Source: Arthrobacter humicola (lineage in GTDB: Bacteria > Actinomycetota > Actinomycetes > Actinomycetales > Micrococcaceae). From it: a stretch of DNA of 64,000 bases. Location: contig NZ_JAFKON010000006.1 of assembly GCF_022803015.1 (NCBI RefSeq), forward strand, positions 62,001 to 126,000, in the 5' to 3' direction. Under the pieces are notes generated by a model, which ran no database searches, was not told the DNA's origin, and saw nothing but the letters and a program-made list of their open reading frames with translations. A program made the position numbers and the translations under genes. Below, piece by piece: positions 55,244-64,000 of the stretch (within the stretch, counting starts at the first letter, position 1; each line of letters starts with the position of its first letter).

Positions 55244-55301
55244 CTAACGATTCTAGGCGCGGCGCTGCGGGCCGAATAATCGGGCGGGCCCGGCCACCGC
55301 T

Positions 55302-55640
55302 GGACATGCCCATTCCTCCCCGCGGGACATGCGGAATCTTCACACCCAAGGCCGCGCACAACGGGTCCATGCCCACGCCCCGGCCCCACCGGAGGACATG
55401 CCCACTGGTGCCAGCCACGAATCCGGCCGGACCCCCACCGCGGGACATGCCCAATCTTCACGCCCAAGCCCGCGCACAACGGGTCCATGCCCACGCCAAG
55501 ACCCCACCGGAGGACATGCCCACTGGTGCCAGCCACGAATCCGGCCGGACCCCCACCGCGGGACATGCCCAATCTTCACGCCCAAGCCCGCGCACTACGG
55601 GTCCATGCCCACGCCAAGACCCCAGCGGAGGACATGCCCA
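55302..55640. repeat. Array B: 118-bp tandem repeat with CATG-centred motifs
   Basis: The 435-bp gap 55244-55678 between alr and the PfkB kinase holds 2.9 copies of a 118-bp unit (55323-55659). Motifs related to GGACATGCCCA begin at 55302, 55325, 55365, 55394, 55443, 55483, 55512, 55561, 55601 and 55630, six of them exact. Distances are 23, then 40, 29, 49 repeated. The 40+29 pair is the same as in array A. A 118-bp unit shifts frame each time, so the long frames across it are not genes. 55244-55301 shows nothing notable beyond promoter-like AT bases near 55275. Confidence 0.92.
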
Positions 55641-55678
55641 CTGGTGCCAGCCACGAAAGCCCAGCCGCGCCCGCCCGT

Positions 55679-56770
55679 CTACGCGTCGGACTGGTGGGCG
55701 ATGGTCGCCGTCGCGCGCCGCTGCGCCTCAGGCGGGACGTCGTGCACGATCTCTTCCAGGAAGCGGTAGCGGCGAAGCCATTGGCTGCTTTGCCGTTCCT
55801 TCCGGGCGTTGGCCCGCTGCCACCAGTCGGCAATGTCGCCCCAGCCGGGCGCCGCCAGCGAGCCGCCCACCTCCTGGACGGCCAGGGCGGCGCACAGATT
55901 GGCGAAGCGGAGACGGTCTCCCAGCGGCCAGCAGGCCAAGGAGCCGACAATGAAGGCCGCACCGAAGCAGTCACCGGCGCCGGTGGGATCGTAGGCCCGG
56001 ACCGGCAGGGACGGGACCCACTCCTCCTCCCCCGTTTCCGAATCCACGGCCATGGATCCCTGGGCGCCGAGGGTGACCACCGCCACCGGAACCCGGTCCG
56101 CAAGCGAGTACAGGGCGGACCAGGGGTCGTCGCAGCCCGTGAAGTTCATGGCCTCGTGCTGGTTCGGCATGAAAGCGTGGAAATACTTCAGGTGGTCCAG
56201 CCGGGTCGAGGACCACGCGCCGGTGGGGTCCCAGCCGACATCGCCGAACAGCTGGACGCCGTTCTTGTGCGCGTCGACAGCCCACGGTTCGAGCTCCTCC
56301 CCCAGCTCCGCAACGGCTGCGAGCGCCGGCGGCGGGCATCCGACCAGCTCGGTGGAAGTCACCGGCGCCGGGTGCCCGTGCGTCACCATGGACCGGTCCT
56401 TCTCCACGCTCAAGGACACGGTGACGGGCGAATGCCAGCCTGGAACACGCCGGGACAGGGACAGGTCCACGTGTTCCTGGGCGGCCAGAATCTTCCAGTT
56501 GTAGTCACCGTAGCCGTCATCGCCGAACACGGCGGCAAGACCGGTCCGCAGTCCCAGCCGGGAGGCGGCGATGGCCTGATTGGCGACGCCCCCGGGGCAG
56601 CTGCCCATCCCGTCGCTCCAGATTTCCGTGCCGGGCTGCGGCGCGTGGGGCAGCCCGGTGAAGATGATGTCCTGGAACACGGTCCCGGTCAGGAGCAGGT
56701 CGAATCCGTCCGCGGCCGGGCTGCGGACGGCAGAGAGCGGATCAAATCTCCGCGCCGGGGTCGCGTCCAT
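55679..56770 (-). CDS. PfkB-family carbohydrate kinase
   Basis: 363 residues. Ribokinase fold: LLLTGTVFQDIIFTGLP, then GGVANQAIAASRLGLRTGL (PfkB signature 1 region) and DPTGAGDCFGAAFIVGS near residue 262 with catalytic GAGD (signature 2). The substrate is unknown; sugars or nucleosides are possible. It is divergent from a GH4 glycosidase gene with 93 bp between starts, so both may act on one sugar-phosphate pathway. The ATG at 56770 lacks a good ribosome site. Confidence 0.88.
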   Translation of the reverse strand: MDATPARRFDPLSAVRSPAADGFDLLLTGTVFQDIIFTGLPHAPQPGTEIWSDGMGSCPGGVANQAIAASRLGLRTGLAAVFGDDGYGDYNWKILAAQEHVDLSLSRRVPGWHSPVTVSLSVEKDRSMVTHGHPAPVTSTELVGCPPPALAAVAELGEELEPWAVDAHKNGVQLFGDVGWDPTGAWSSTRLDHLKYFHAFMPNQHEAMNFTGCDDPWSALYSLADRVPVAVVTLGAQGSMAVDSETGEEEWVPSLPVRAYDPTGAGDCFGAAFIVGSLACWPLGDRLRFANLCAALAVQEVGGSLAAPGWGDIADWWQRANARKERQSSQWLRRYRFLEEIVHDVPPEAQRRATATIAHQSDA

Positions 56771-56863
56771 ATACGGCACATTACGCCGTACCGCCGTCGA
56801 GGGATACCAGGGGAAAGCGGGGCCCAAACCGGCGGGGAACAAGACGGGGAATAGACTGTCCGC

Positions 56864-58288
56864 ATGCGGCTCACGATCGCCGGCGGGGGCGGCTTCCGCG
56901 TCCCCCTGGTCTACCGGGCGCTCTCTGCCGGGCCTTTCGCAGGGCTGGTGCGGGAGCTGGTGCTCTACGACGTCGACCCCGCCAGGCTGGCGGCCATCGA
57001 GGCAGTCCTGGCCTCCCTCGCCCGGCAGGGCCCGCCGGGTTCCGGCCCGCAGATCCGTGCCGTGTCCTCGCTCCCCGAGGCCTTGGACGGCGCCGACATG
57101 GTCTTCGCCGCCATCCGGCCCGGCGGCACCGCCGGCCGGACCGCCGACGAGCGGATCGCCCTGGACCTCGGACTCCTGGGCCAGGAAACCACCGGCGCCG
57201 GCGGGATCTCCTACGCGCTGCGCTCCATTCCGCCGATGCTGCGGCTCGCAGAGGAAATGCGGAGCCGCTGCCCCGGGGCGTGGCTGCTCAACTTCACCAA
57301 CCCCGCCGGCATGGTCACGGAGGCCCTGGTCCCCGTGCTCGGCCCCAAGGTGATCGGGATTTGCGACTCCGCCAGCGGCCTGGTGCACCGCGCGGCGCGG
57401 GCCGCCGGCGTCGCGCTGCCCGAGGGCACGCTCGACGGCGTGGGCTACTACGGCCTGAACCACCTCGGCTGGCTGTACCGGCTGGAGGCCGGGGGCCGGG
57501 ACGCCCTCCCGGCACTGCTCGCGAACCCTGCGGCGCTGTCGGAATTCGAGGAAGGCCGGCTGTTCTCCCCCGGGTTGCTGGCCAGCCTTGGCTGCCTGCC
57601 GAATGAATATCTTTTCTACTACTACGACACCGTTCGGGCGGTGGCCGGCATGCGCGCCGCAGGTCAGACCCGGGGGGAATCGATCGCCCGGCAGCAGGCC
57701 AAGCTCTATCCCCGGCTGGCTGCCGCCGGAGCCGAGGCTTTTGCGCTGTGGGAGGACGCCCGCAGGTCCCGCGAGGAGGGCTACCTCGCGGAGGCCCGCA
57801 CCTCGGGCGAACGCCGCGACGAGACCGACCTCGCCGGCGGGGGCTACGAGCGGGTGGCGCTGGCGGCCATGCGCGCCCTCTCTGGCGGCGGCGCGGCGGA
57901 CCTGATCCTCAACACGCGCAACGCCGTCACCACCGTTGGGTCCGCCGGCCCGGAAGCGGGCGGCGCCGGGTCCGGAGCACAGGTGGTGCCGGCTGTCCCG
58001 GGGCTGCCGGCCGACGCCGTCGTCGAAGTTCCGTGCCGGGTGACACCCGACGGCGCCGGGCCGGTCCCGCAGGACCGTCCGGGACCGGCGCAACTGGGGC
58101 TGCTGCGGCGCGTCAAGGACGTCGAACGGCTCGTCGTGGAGGCAGCGACGACCGGCCGGCGGGAGGCTGCCCTCGCCGCGTTCGCCAGGCATCCGCTCGT
58201 GGATTCGGATGACCTCGCCGGAAAACTGCTGGCCGGCTATGAAGCAGCGTTCCCGGAGCTGGGCCGTCTCTGGCACGGCGGGCCGTAG
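56864..58288 (+). CDS. Glycoside hydrolase family 4 (6-phospho-beta-glucosidase type)
   Basis: 474 residues. GH4 enzymes use NAD and a divalent metal. RLTIAGGGGFRVPLVYRAL is the nucleotide-binding start, GADMVFAAIRPGG follows, and NFTNPAGMVTEALVPV near residue 143 and GVGYYGLNHLGWLYRL are the family motifs. ICDSASGL contains the metal-ligand Cys region. It hydrolyses phosphorylated disaccharides, the exact one unknown. It is the divergent partner of the PfkB kinase gene. Confidence 0.92.
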   Translation: MRLTIAGGGGFRVPLVYRALSAGPFAGLVRELVLYDVDPARLAAIEAVLASLARQGPPGSGPQIRAVSSLPEALDGADMVFAAIRPGGTAGRTADERIALDLGLLGQETTGAGGISYALRSIPPMLRLAEEMRSRCPGAWLLNFTNPAGMVTEALVPVLGPKVIGICDSASGLVHRAARAAGVALPEGTLDGVGYYGLNHLGWLYRLEAGGRDALPALLANPAALSEFEEGRLFSPGLLASLGCLPNEYLFYYYDTVRAVAGMRAAGQTRGESIARQQAKLYPRLAAAGAEAFALWEDARRSREEGYLAEARTSGERRDETDLAGGGYERVALAAMRALSGGGAADLILNTRNAVTTVGSAGPEAGGAGSGAQVVPAVPGLPADAVVEVPCRVTPDGAGPVPQDRPGPAQLGLLRRVKDVERLVVEAATTGRREAALAAFARHPLVDSDDLAGKLLAGYEAAFPELGRLWHGGP

Positions 58289-58349
58289 CTGCCCGTGGGC
58301 CTTAACGGCCCGCCAACATCAGCGTCCCGCGGTACCGGGGCCGGAAACC

Positions 58350-58886
58350 CTACAGCTTTCGGTACATCACGTGCAGGCCCACGTAGCCCAGCTCTGGGTG
58401 GTTGAACGCCTCGGGAATGGTCGCGAGCACCTCGAAGCCCATGGATTTCCACGCAGCCACGGCCCGGACATTGCTTTCCACGACGGCGTTGAACTGCATG
58501 GCCCGGAAACCGGCGTCGCGCGCGGCGTCGAGTGAATAGGCGCAGAGGGCCCGGGCCAGTCCGCGGCCGGCCTGGGCCGGGTGGACCATGTAACCCGCGT
58601 TGGCCACATGGCTGCCGCCGCCGCCCTGGTTGGCGTGCAGCTCGCCGGTTCCAAGGATCGCGCCGGTGTCGGAGGCAACCGCGACGAACGTCCGGCCCGG
58701 CGCCTGCTTGAACCAGCGTGCGCGGGCCTCGTCCTCGGCCGTGTCCCGGTCCCAGGTAAAAGTCTCCCCGGACCGGACGACGGGTTCCAGGATCGCCCAG
58801 ATGCCCGGCCAGTCCTCCGGGCCAGCCTCCCGGATGGTCCAGCCGGCTGCAGGTCCTTGTCCTGTCGTTGTGTTCACAGCGGCCAC
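58350..58886 (-). CDS. GNAT-family N-acetyltransferase
   Basis: 178 residues. The acetyl-CoA loop VHPAQAGRGLARALC is near residue 103, with MQFNAVVESNVRAVAAWKSM as the closing motif and FEVLATIPEAF at the end. It resembles phosphinothricin/L-amino-acid acetyltransferase-like GNATs, but the substrate is not deducible. It lies between GH4 and mshA and is divergent from mshA. Confidence 0.87.
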   Translation of the reverse strand: MAAVNTTTGQGPAAGWTIREAGPEDWPGIWAILEPVVRSGETFTWDRDTAEDEARARWFKQAPGRTFVAVASDTGAILGTGELHANQGGGGSHVANAGYMVHPAQAGRGLARALCAYSLDAARDAGFRAMQFNAVVESNVRAVAAWKSMGFEVLATIPEAFNHPELGYVGLHVMYRKL

Positions 58887-59009
58887 GTTAGCAGCGCGCC
58901 CTGGTCTGCGGACCAGGGCGTGCGGTCCCGTGAACCGGCTGGCACTTCAGGAGTAATGTTTTATCGACATGTATTGGGCAGAAAGAAATGGGCAGAGGAA
59001 AGGGGAACC

Positions 59010-60275
59010 GTGTCGCTGATCCGCCGCGTCGCCTTCCTTTCCCTGCACACCTCGCCCATGGAACAGCCCGGCTCAGGTGACGCCGGCGGCATGAACGTGT
59101 ACGTCCGGGCGCTGGCAGCGGCCCTCGCCGAGACCGGCGTGGAAGTGGAGATCTTCACCCGGTCCACCTCGGCCACGCAGCCCGCCGTCGAACACCCGTC
59201 CCCGGGTGTGTGCGTGCACAACGTCCTCGCCGGCCCGCCCCGGAAGCTGCCCAAGGAGGAGCTTCCGGGGCTGCTGCACAGCATGGTCGCCGAGATCAAC
59301 CGGATCCGCCAGCTCCAGCCGCACGGCCGGTATGACGTCATCCATTCCCACTACTGGGTCTCCGGGGTGGCCGGGCTGGAGCTCGCGGAGCTGTGGCGGC
59401 TGCCCCTCGTCCACACCATGCACACGATGGCGAAGGTCAAGAACCAGCTCCTCGAGTCCGGCGAACAGCCCGAGCCGCGGCGGCGTGAGGACGGCGAGCA
59501 CCGGATTGTCGACGGCGCCACCCGGCTGATCGCCAATACCGGCACCGAAGCGGCCGAGCTGGTCTCGCACTACAACGCCGACATCGACCACATTGACGTC
59601 GCGCCGCCCGGCGTGGACCTGGCCGTCTTCACGCCGGCCTTCAGGAACCGGGCCAGGGCCCAGCACGGCATCGCCCCGGGCAAGTTCCATCTGCTGTTCG
59701 CGGGCCGGATCCAGCGGCTCAAGGGCCCGCAGATCCTGATCAAGGCGGCGGCGCTCCTGCGCTCCCGGCGCCCGGACATCGACCTGCAGCTGACCATCCT
59801 GGGGGCCGTCAGCGGCGCCAAGGACTTCAACCTCAAGACGCTGATCAGCGCCGCCGGAATGGACGACGTCGCCACCCACCACCCGCCGGTGAACGCCCCG
59901 GAACTGGCCGGCTGGTACCGCTCCGCCGACGTCGTGGTGATGCCCTCCTACAGCGAGTCCTTCGGCCTGGTGGCGCTGGAGGCGCAGGCCTGCGGGACGC
60001 CGGTCCTCGCCACGAAAGTCGGCGGCCTCTCCCGCGCCGTCCAGGACGGACGGACCGGGATGCTGATCGAGGGCCACAAGGCCAGCGACTGGGCGGATGC
60101 CCTCGAGTCGCTCTTCGACGACACCCAAACCCGCACCGACATGGGGCGCGCCGCCGCGATCCATGCCCAGGAGTTCGGCTGGCAACGCACCGCCGCGATT
60201 ACGCTGGAGAGCTACCACACCGCCGTGAGCCAGTATTTTGGAAGCCTGACCATCCCGGTGGGCCACACACCCTGA
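59010..60275 (+). CDS. mshA: D-inositol-3-phosphate glycosyltransferase MshA
   Basis: 421 residues, the standard MshA length. It is the first enzyme of mycothiol synthesis, joining UDP-GlcNAc to inositol-3-phosphate. [20 protein letters not shown] opens the GT-B fold. [15 protein letters not shown] lies in the N-domain, and [20 protein letters not shown] is the nucleotide-sugar motif. GTG at 59010 with AGGGG nearby is the start; the longer frame upstream overlaps the divergent GNAT gene and is not used. The inositol-3-phosphate synthase gene lies 3 kb away. Confidence 0.95.
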   Translation: MSLIRRVAFLSLHTSPMEQPGSGDAGGMNVYVRALAAALAETGVEVEIFTRSTSATQPAVEHPSPGVCVHNVLAGPPRKLPKEELPGLLHSMVAEINRIRQLQPHGRYDVIHSHYWVSGVAGLELAELWRLPLVHTMHTMAKVKNQLLESGEQPEPRRREDGEHRIVDGATRLIANTGTEAAELVSHYNADIDHIDVAPPGVDLAVFTPAFRNRARAQHGIAPGKFHLLFAGRIQRLKGPQILIKAAALLRSRRPDIDLQLTILGAVSGAKDFNLKTLISAAGMDDVATHHPPVNAPELAGWYRSADVVVMPSYSESFGLVALEAQACGTPVLATKVGGLSRAVQDGRTGMLIEGHKASDWADALESLFDDTQTRTDMGRAAAIHAQEFGWQRTAAITLESYHTAVSQYFGSLTIPVGHTP

Positions 60276-60364
60276 ACCGGATCCACCCACCCCGACCGCT
60301 CCAACCCCGCCCGGCAACACCGGACCGGGACAAACCCGCCGACGCCACGAGCCGAAGGACAACG

Positions 60365-62077
60365 ATGTCTGAGACCACCACTGCCGGGAACAACGTCCCC
60401 AGCGACCTGGAAATTGCCCAGCGGGCAGTCATGAAGCCGATCGGGGAGATTGCGGCGGCCGCCGGCATCACCCCGGACGCGCTGGAGCTCTACGGACCCT
60501 ACAAGGCCAAGATCGATCCTGCGAAGCTGACCGTCGCGGCCGGCGCCCCCGTGCGCGCGCCCGGCAAGGTGGTGCTGGTCTCCGCGATGTCGCCCACCCC
60601 CGCCGGCGAAGGCAAGTCCACCACGACGGTGGGGCTCGCGGATTCCCTGGCCCGGGCCGGGCACAGCGTGATGATCGCGCTGCGCGAACCCTCGCTCGGC
60701 CCCATCCTGGGAATGAAGGGCGGCGCGACCGGCGGCGGCTACTCCCAGGTGCTGCCGATGGACCAGATCAACCTGCACTTCACGGGCGATTTCCACGCCA
60801 TCACCTCGGCGAACAACGCCCTCATGGCCCTCGTGGACAACCACATCTTCCAGGGCAACGAGCTCAACATCGATCCGCGCCGGATGACGTTCAAGCGCGT
60901 CCTGGACATGAACGACCGGTCCCTCCGGGAGGTCGTGATCGGCCTCGGCGGGCCGGCTCAGGGCACGCCGCGGCAGGACGGCTTCGACATCACCGTGGCC
61001 TCGGAGATCATGGCCGTGTTCTGCCTCGCCACGGACCTGAACGATCTGCGCGACCGGCTCGGCCGGATCACGTTCGGCTACACCTACGACCGCCGGCCCG
61101 TCACCGTGGCCGACCTGGGCGTCCAGGGCGCCCTGACCATGCTGCTCAAGGACGCGATCAAACCCAACCTCGTGCAGACCATCGCCGGCACCCCGGCGCT
61201 GGTGCACGGCGGGCCCTTCGCCAACATCGCCCACGGCTGCAACTCCCTCATCGCCACGCAGACTGCCCGCCGCCTTGCGGACATCGTCATCACCGAGGCG
61301 GGGTTCGGCGCGGACCTCGGCGCCGAAAAGTACATGGACATCAAGGCGCGGATGGCCGACGTCGCCCCGTCCGCCGTCGTCCTCGTGGCCACCGTCCGGG
61401 CGCTCAAGATGCACGGCGGTGTGCCGAAAGACCTGCTCAAGGAGCCCAACGTGGAGGCGCTGGCCGCCGGCGTGGCCAATCTGCGGCGCCACATCCGGAA
61501 CGTCGAGAAGTTCGGCATCACCCCGGTCGTGGCGGTCAACAAATTCGCCACGGACACCGCGGAGGAGCTGGACTGGCTGCTTCAGTGGTGCGCCGCGGAG
61601 GGTGTCCAGGCCGCGGTGGCCGATGTGTGGGGCCGCGGCGGTGGCGGCGACGGCGGCGACGAGCTCGCGGCGAAGGTGGCGGCCGCGATCGACGCCCCGC
61701 ACGGCTTCCGGCACCTGTACCCGCTGGAGATGTCCGTGGAGGACAAGATCCGGACCATCGTGCAGGAGATCTACGGCGCCGACGGCGTGGACTTCTCCGT
61801 GCCCGCGCTCAAACGGCTGGCCGAGATCGAGAAGAACGGCTGGTCCGGGATGCCGGTGTGCATGGCGAAGACCCAGTACTCCTTCACCGACGACGCCACC
61901 CGGCTCGGTGCGCCCAAGGGCTTCACCATCCACGTCCGGGACCTCATCCCCAAGACCGGTGCGGGCTTCATCGTGGCGCTCACCGGCGCCGTGATGACCA
62001 TGCCGGGCCTGCCCAAGGTGCCGGCAGCGATGCGGATGGACGTCGACGACGCCGGTAACCCGGTCGGCCTCTTCTAA
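60365..62077 (+). CDS. fhs: Formate-tetrahydrofolate ligase
   Basis: 570 residues. It makes 10-formyl-THF from formate, THF and ATP. The P-loop [20 protein letters not shown] lies near residue 78. [40 protein letters not shown] and [18 protein letters not shown] end the protein. It complements the 5-formyl-THF cyclo-ligase gene at 20.5 kb in the folate one-carbon pool. It ends 3 bp before a large hairpin. Confidence 0.97.
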   Translation: MSETTTAGNNVPSDLEIAQRAVMKPIGEIAAAAGITPDALELYGPYKAKIDPAKLTVAAGAPVRAPGKVVLVSAMSPTPAGEGKSTTTVGLADSLARAGHSVMIALREPSLGPILGMKGGATGGGYSQVLPMDQINLHFTGDFHAITSANNALMALVDNHIFQGNELNIDPRRMTFKRVLDMNDRSLREVVIGLGGPAQGTPRQDGFDITVASEIMAVFCLATDLNDLRDRLGRITFGYTYDRRPVTVADLGVQGALTMLLKDAIKPNLVQTIAGTPALVHGGPFANIAHGCNSLIATQTARRLADIVITEAGFGADLGAEKYMDIKARMADVAPSAVVLVATVRALKMHGGVPKDLLKEPNVEALAAGVANLRRHIRNVEKFGITPVVAVNKFATDTAEELDWLLQWCAAEGVQAAVADVWGRGGGGDGGDELAAKVAAAIDAPHGFRHLYPLEMSVEDKIRTIVQEIYGADGVDFSVPALKRLAEIEKNGWSGMPVCMAKTQYSFTDDATRLGAPKGFTIHVRDLIPKTGAGFIVALTGAVMTMPGLPKVPAAMRMDVDDAGNPVGLF

Positions 62078-62079
62078 CG

Positions 62080-62150
62080 CCCCCGTTGATCTATCACTTT
62101 GGGCTGCCATTCCGGCCCTTTGACCGCTCCAAGTGATAGCGTAACGGGGG
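62080..62150. repeat. Hairpin element 1 (CTATCACTT arms, 31-nt loop)
   Basis: The arms 62080-62099 and 62131-62150 pair as CCCCCGTT / AACGGGGG and CTATCACTT / AAGTGATAG around a 3-nt internal bubble. The loop is exactly 31 nt. It sits 3 bp past the fhs stop and before the DUF559 gene, so it may end fhs transcription. Confidence 0.85.
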
Positions 62151-62191
62151 TCTGTGGATAACCGGAGCGGGGACATGGGGTTCGGACAAGA

Positions 62192-63118
62192 ATGGTCCGC
62201 ATGCACCCACCAGCACCCCTGCCGGCCCACCTTTCCGCGGCCCCATTCACGGTCTATGAGGCGCGGGCCGCGAGCCTGGGAAGTGCACGGCTCCGTTCCT
62301 CCGACATCACCTCGGCGGGCCGGCTGATCCATGTGCCCACAGACTGGGAATTTGAACTCCGAAGCCTGGCCCGTGCCCTGTCGGCCGCGACGCCGGGCGC
62401 GTGGATTTCGCACCTCACTGCCGCAGTACTGCTGGGACTGTGGCTCCCATCCTGGTACCGCGGCTGCCGCGAACTGCATCTCAGCAAACGCAGGGCCCTG
62501 CCGCCGGTCCGGCGTGAGGGCGTGGTCGGGCACACCGTCCTTGCGTTCGACGACGAGCTGATGATTCTGGACGGCATCCGCATTTCAACACCCGCCCGGA
62601 CCTGGCTGGACCTTGCCCGCATCCTGCCGCTGGACGACCTCGTTGCAGTGGGCGACCAACTCGTGCGCCGGCCACGCCCTGATCTGGAAGTCCGCACGGA
62701 GCCGTGGGCCACACTTCCCCAGCTGACCGCGATGCTGAAACGGCACCCAAAGCTCAAGGGAATCGTGAAAGCACGCCAAGCGACGGCACTCATCCGGCCC
62801 GGTGCCGACTCGGCCCCCGAGACGTTCCTGCGCCTGGCGCTGACCGCGGCCGGGTTGCCGGAGCCGGAGTTGCAGCTCCGGATTGCGCCGGGAGACCCCC
62901 ATTCCCCCGCCGCGGACCTCGGCTACCGCCGGCAGCGGGTGGCCATCCAGTACGACGGCGGGCACCACCTGACGCGCGAACAGCAGTCCCGGGACAATCG
63001 ACGCGACGAATCGTTCAACGCGGCCGGTTGGCGGTACTTCAAGTTCAACGCCGATGATCTTGCGGATGACTTCCGCGGCGCGGCCCAAAGAGTCCGCTCC
63101 GCTCTTCGTCCCCGTTAA
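62192..63118 (+). CDS. AbiEi/DUF559-like endonuclease-domain protein
   Basis: 308 residues. The N-terminal part (about 1-100, WISHLTAAVLLGLWLPSWYR) resembles the winged-helix antitoxin-like region of AbiEi-type proteins. The C-terminal part (about 205-305) has DLGYRRQRVAIQYDGGHHLT with the Asp-Gly/His-His block, RDNRRDESFNAAGWRYFKF and a final helix, as in the DUF559/Vsr-like PD-(D/E)XK family. Such proteins are common in Actinobacteria with no known function; a defence role is only possible. No toxin gene is adjacent. Hairpins flank it on both sides. The start lacks a clear ribosome site. Confidence 0.82.
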   Translation: MVRMHPPAPLPAHLSAAPFTVYEARAASLGSARLRSSDITSAGRLIHVPTDWEFELRSLARALSAATPGAWISHLTAAVLLGLWLPSWYRGCRELHLSKRRALPPVRREGVVGHTVLAFDDELMILDGIRISTPARTWLDLARILPLDDLVAVGDQLVRRPRPDLEVRTEPWATLPQLTAMLKRHPKLKGIVKARQATALIRPGADSAPETFLRLALTAAGLPEPELQLRIAPGDPHSPAADLGYRRQRVAIQYDGGHHLTREQQSRDNRRDESFNAAGWRYFKFNADDLADDFRGAAQRVRSALRPR

Positions 63119-63121
63119 ACG

Positions 63122-63188
63122 CCGGTTGCCCTATCACTTGCAGCGGCCAAACCAGAGGTTTAGGAGCCTTAAGTGACAGGGCAACCGG
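63122..63188. repeat. Hairpin element 2 (CTATCACTT arms, 31-nt loop)
   Basis: 18-bp arms (63122-63139 and 63171-63188) pair with one mismatch and share CTATCACTT with element 1. The loop is again 31 nt and carries an inner AAACC/GGTTT stem. It lies between the convergent DUF559 and ino1 stops and may end both. Confidence 0.88.
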
Positions 63189-63202
63189 GGAAGGGAAGGC
63201 GG

Positions 63203-64000
63203 TTAGCGCTCCAGGTCGCCGCGGATGAAGGCCTCGACCTTTTCACGGGCGAGGTCGTCGTTGAACTGCTCCGGCGGGGACTTCATGAAGTAGCTCGACG
63301 CCGAGACCAGCGGGCCGCCGATGCCGCGGTCCAGGCCGATCTTGGCGGCACGGATGGCGTCGATGATCACGCCGGCGGAGTTGGGCGAGTCCCAGACTTC
63401 GAGCTTGTATTCCAGGGACACCGGGGCGTCGCCGAAGTTGCGGCCCTCAAGGCGGACGAAGGCCCACTTGCGGTCATCGAGCCACTGGACGTAGTCGGAC
63501 GGGCCGATGTGGACGTCCTTGGCGGCGAGCTCGGCCTCGACGTTGGAGGTGACGGCCTGGGTCTTGGAGATCTTCTTGGACTCCAGGCGGTCGCGCTCGA
63601 GCATGTTCTTGAAGTCCATGTTGCCGCCGACGTTCAGCTGGTACGTGCGGTCCAGGGTGACGCCGCGGTCCTCGAACAGCTTGGCCATGACGCGGTGCGT
63701 GATGGTGGCACCGATCTGGCTCTTGATGTCATCGCCCACGATCGGCACGCCCGCGGCGGTGAACTTGTCCGCCCATTCCTTGGTGCCGGCCAGGAAGACC
63801 GGCAGGGCGTTGACGAACGCCACGCCGGCATCGATCGCGCACTGGGCGTAGAACTCGGCGGCCTGCTGGGAACCGACCGGCAGGTAGCACACCATGACGT
63901 CAACCTGGGCGTCCTTGAGGGCCTGGACGACGTCGACCGGCTCCTCCGGGGACTGCTCGATGGTCTCGAGGTAGTACTTGCCCAGGCCGTCCAGGGTGTG
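63203..64000 (-). CDS. ino1: Inositol-3-phosphate synthase, N-terminus off the right edge
   Basis: 266 codons of the C-terminal part are visible, from [13 protein letters not shown] at the edge. It converts glucose-6-phosphate to inositol-3-phosphate for mycothiol and phosphatidylinositol. [60 protein letters not shown] and [20 protein letters not shown] are the conserved synthase segments, including the NAD and active-site Lys region. The start and first Rossmann motif are outside the window. Confidence 0.95.
   Translation of the reverse strand, partial: HTLDGLGKYYLETIEQSPEEPVDVVQALKDAQVDVMVCYLPVGSQQAAEFYAQCAIDAGVAFVNALPVFLAGTKEWADKFTAAGVPIVGDDIKSQIGATITHRVMAKLFEDRGVTLDRTYQLNVGGNMDFKNMLERDRLESKKISKTQAVTSNVEAELAAKDVHIGPSDYVQWLDDRKWAFVRLEGRNFGDAPVSLEYKLEVWDSPNSAGVIIDAIRAAKIGLDRGIGGPLVSASSYFMKSPPEQFNDDLAREKVEAFIRGDLER

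Noticed and set aside
55240..55585. Open frames of 81-110 codons in array B
   Set aside because: A 118-bp repeat unit changes frame at each copy, and several frames on both strands are open, as expected for high GC without coding.
58581..59009. N-terminal extension of MshA
   Set aside because: It overlaps the divergent GNAT gene, and GTG at 59010 gives the normal MshA length with a good ribosome site.
62080..63188. Insertion sequence with terminal inverted repeats
   Set aside because: Each end is a self-contained hairpin rather than one half of an inverted pair; no transposase motif is present and no target duplication is visible.

Overview
The window is chromosomal DNA from a high-GC actinobacterium, most likely Micrococcaceae (Arthrobacter or Pseudarthrobacter type). 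The evidence is very high GC with G/C third codon positions, frequent GTG/TTG starts, mycothiol and inositol genes (mshA, inositol-3-phosphate synthase), a SepX/GlpR-like division protein, a His-tailed GroEL next to GroES under a double CIRCE operator, and many single-copy housekeeping genes in typical actinobacterial order. I see no integrase, transposase, rRNA or phage structural gene, so most of the window is core genome. Both ends are cut: rsgA runs off the left edge and the inositol-3-phosphate synthase gene off the right.

Layout. 1-11.3 kb: rsgA (partial), a NUDIX hydrolase, a BadF-type sugar kinase, a nitronate monooxygenase, and three divergent regulator/target pairs (LysR/MFS; Lrp/Cys-Met PLP enzyme; Lrp/MFS), then CorA. 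11.3-17.6 kb: small membrane and secreted proteins, an ABC-F ATPase overlapping a GatB/YqeY protein, a GNAT protein, tRNA-Ala(CGC) and an NmrA-like reductase. 17.7-22.6 kb: the minus-strand set sepX, rimJ-like, galU, divergent from a 5-formyl-THF cyclo-ligase, FmdB and SAF-domain set. 22.6-27.1 kb: a 1483-residue SF1 helicase-like/nuclease fusion with altered Walker motifs. 27.2-38.2 kb: purine genes (guaA, guaB3, guaB) interleaved with SURF1, DUF3817, a PTS EIIA, glpD and an ABC exporter. 38.4-44 kb: two paralogous acyltransferase-SGNH proteins behind nearly identical promoters, flanking a DUF389 protein. 44.1-46.4 kb: groES-groEL. 46.9-55.2 kb: a THUMP-like methyltransferase, an AroE-like protein, a YbdK-type ligase, and the overlapping operon alr-tsaE-tsaB-rimI-tsaD (t6A synthesis plus cell-wall D-alanine). 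55.7-64 kb: PfkB kinase/GH4 glycosidase, a GNAT protein, mshA, formate-THF ligase, a DUF559/AbiEi-like protein and ino1.

The most unusual material lies between the genes. Two intergenic arrays (46373-46808 and 55302-55640) share an 11-bp motif, GGACATGCCCA, at strictly quantised centre distances (40, 29, 32, 49 bp). The 40+29 pair recurs in both arrays although the sequences between the motifs differ. Two large hairpins with identical CTATCACTT arms and exactly 31-nt loops bracket the DUF559 gene, and a third hairpin of similar design lies at 3919-3973. These, together with the helicase-nuclease fusion, are the best candidates for something undescribed.
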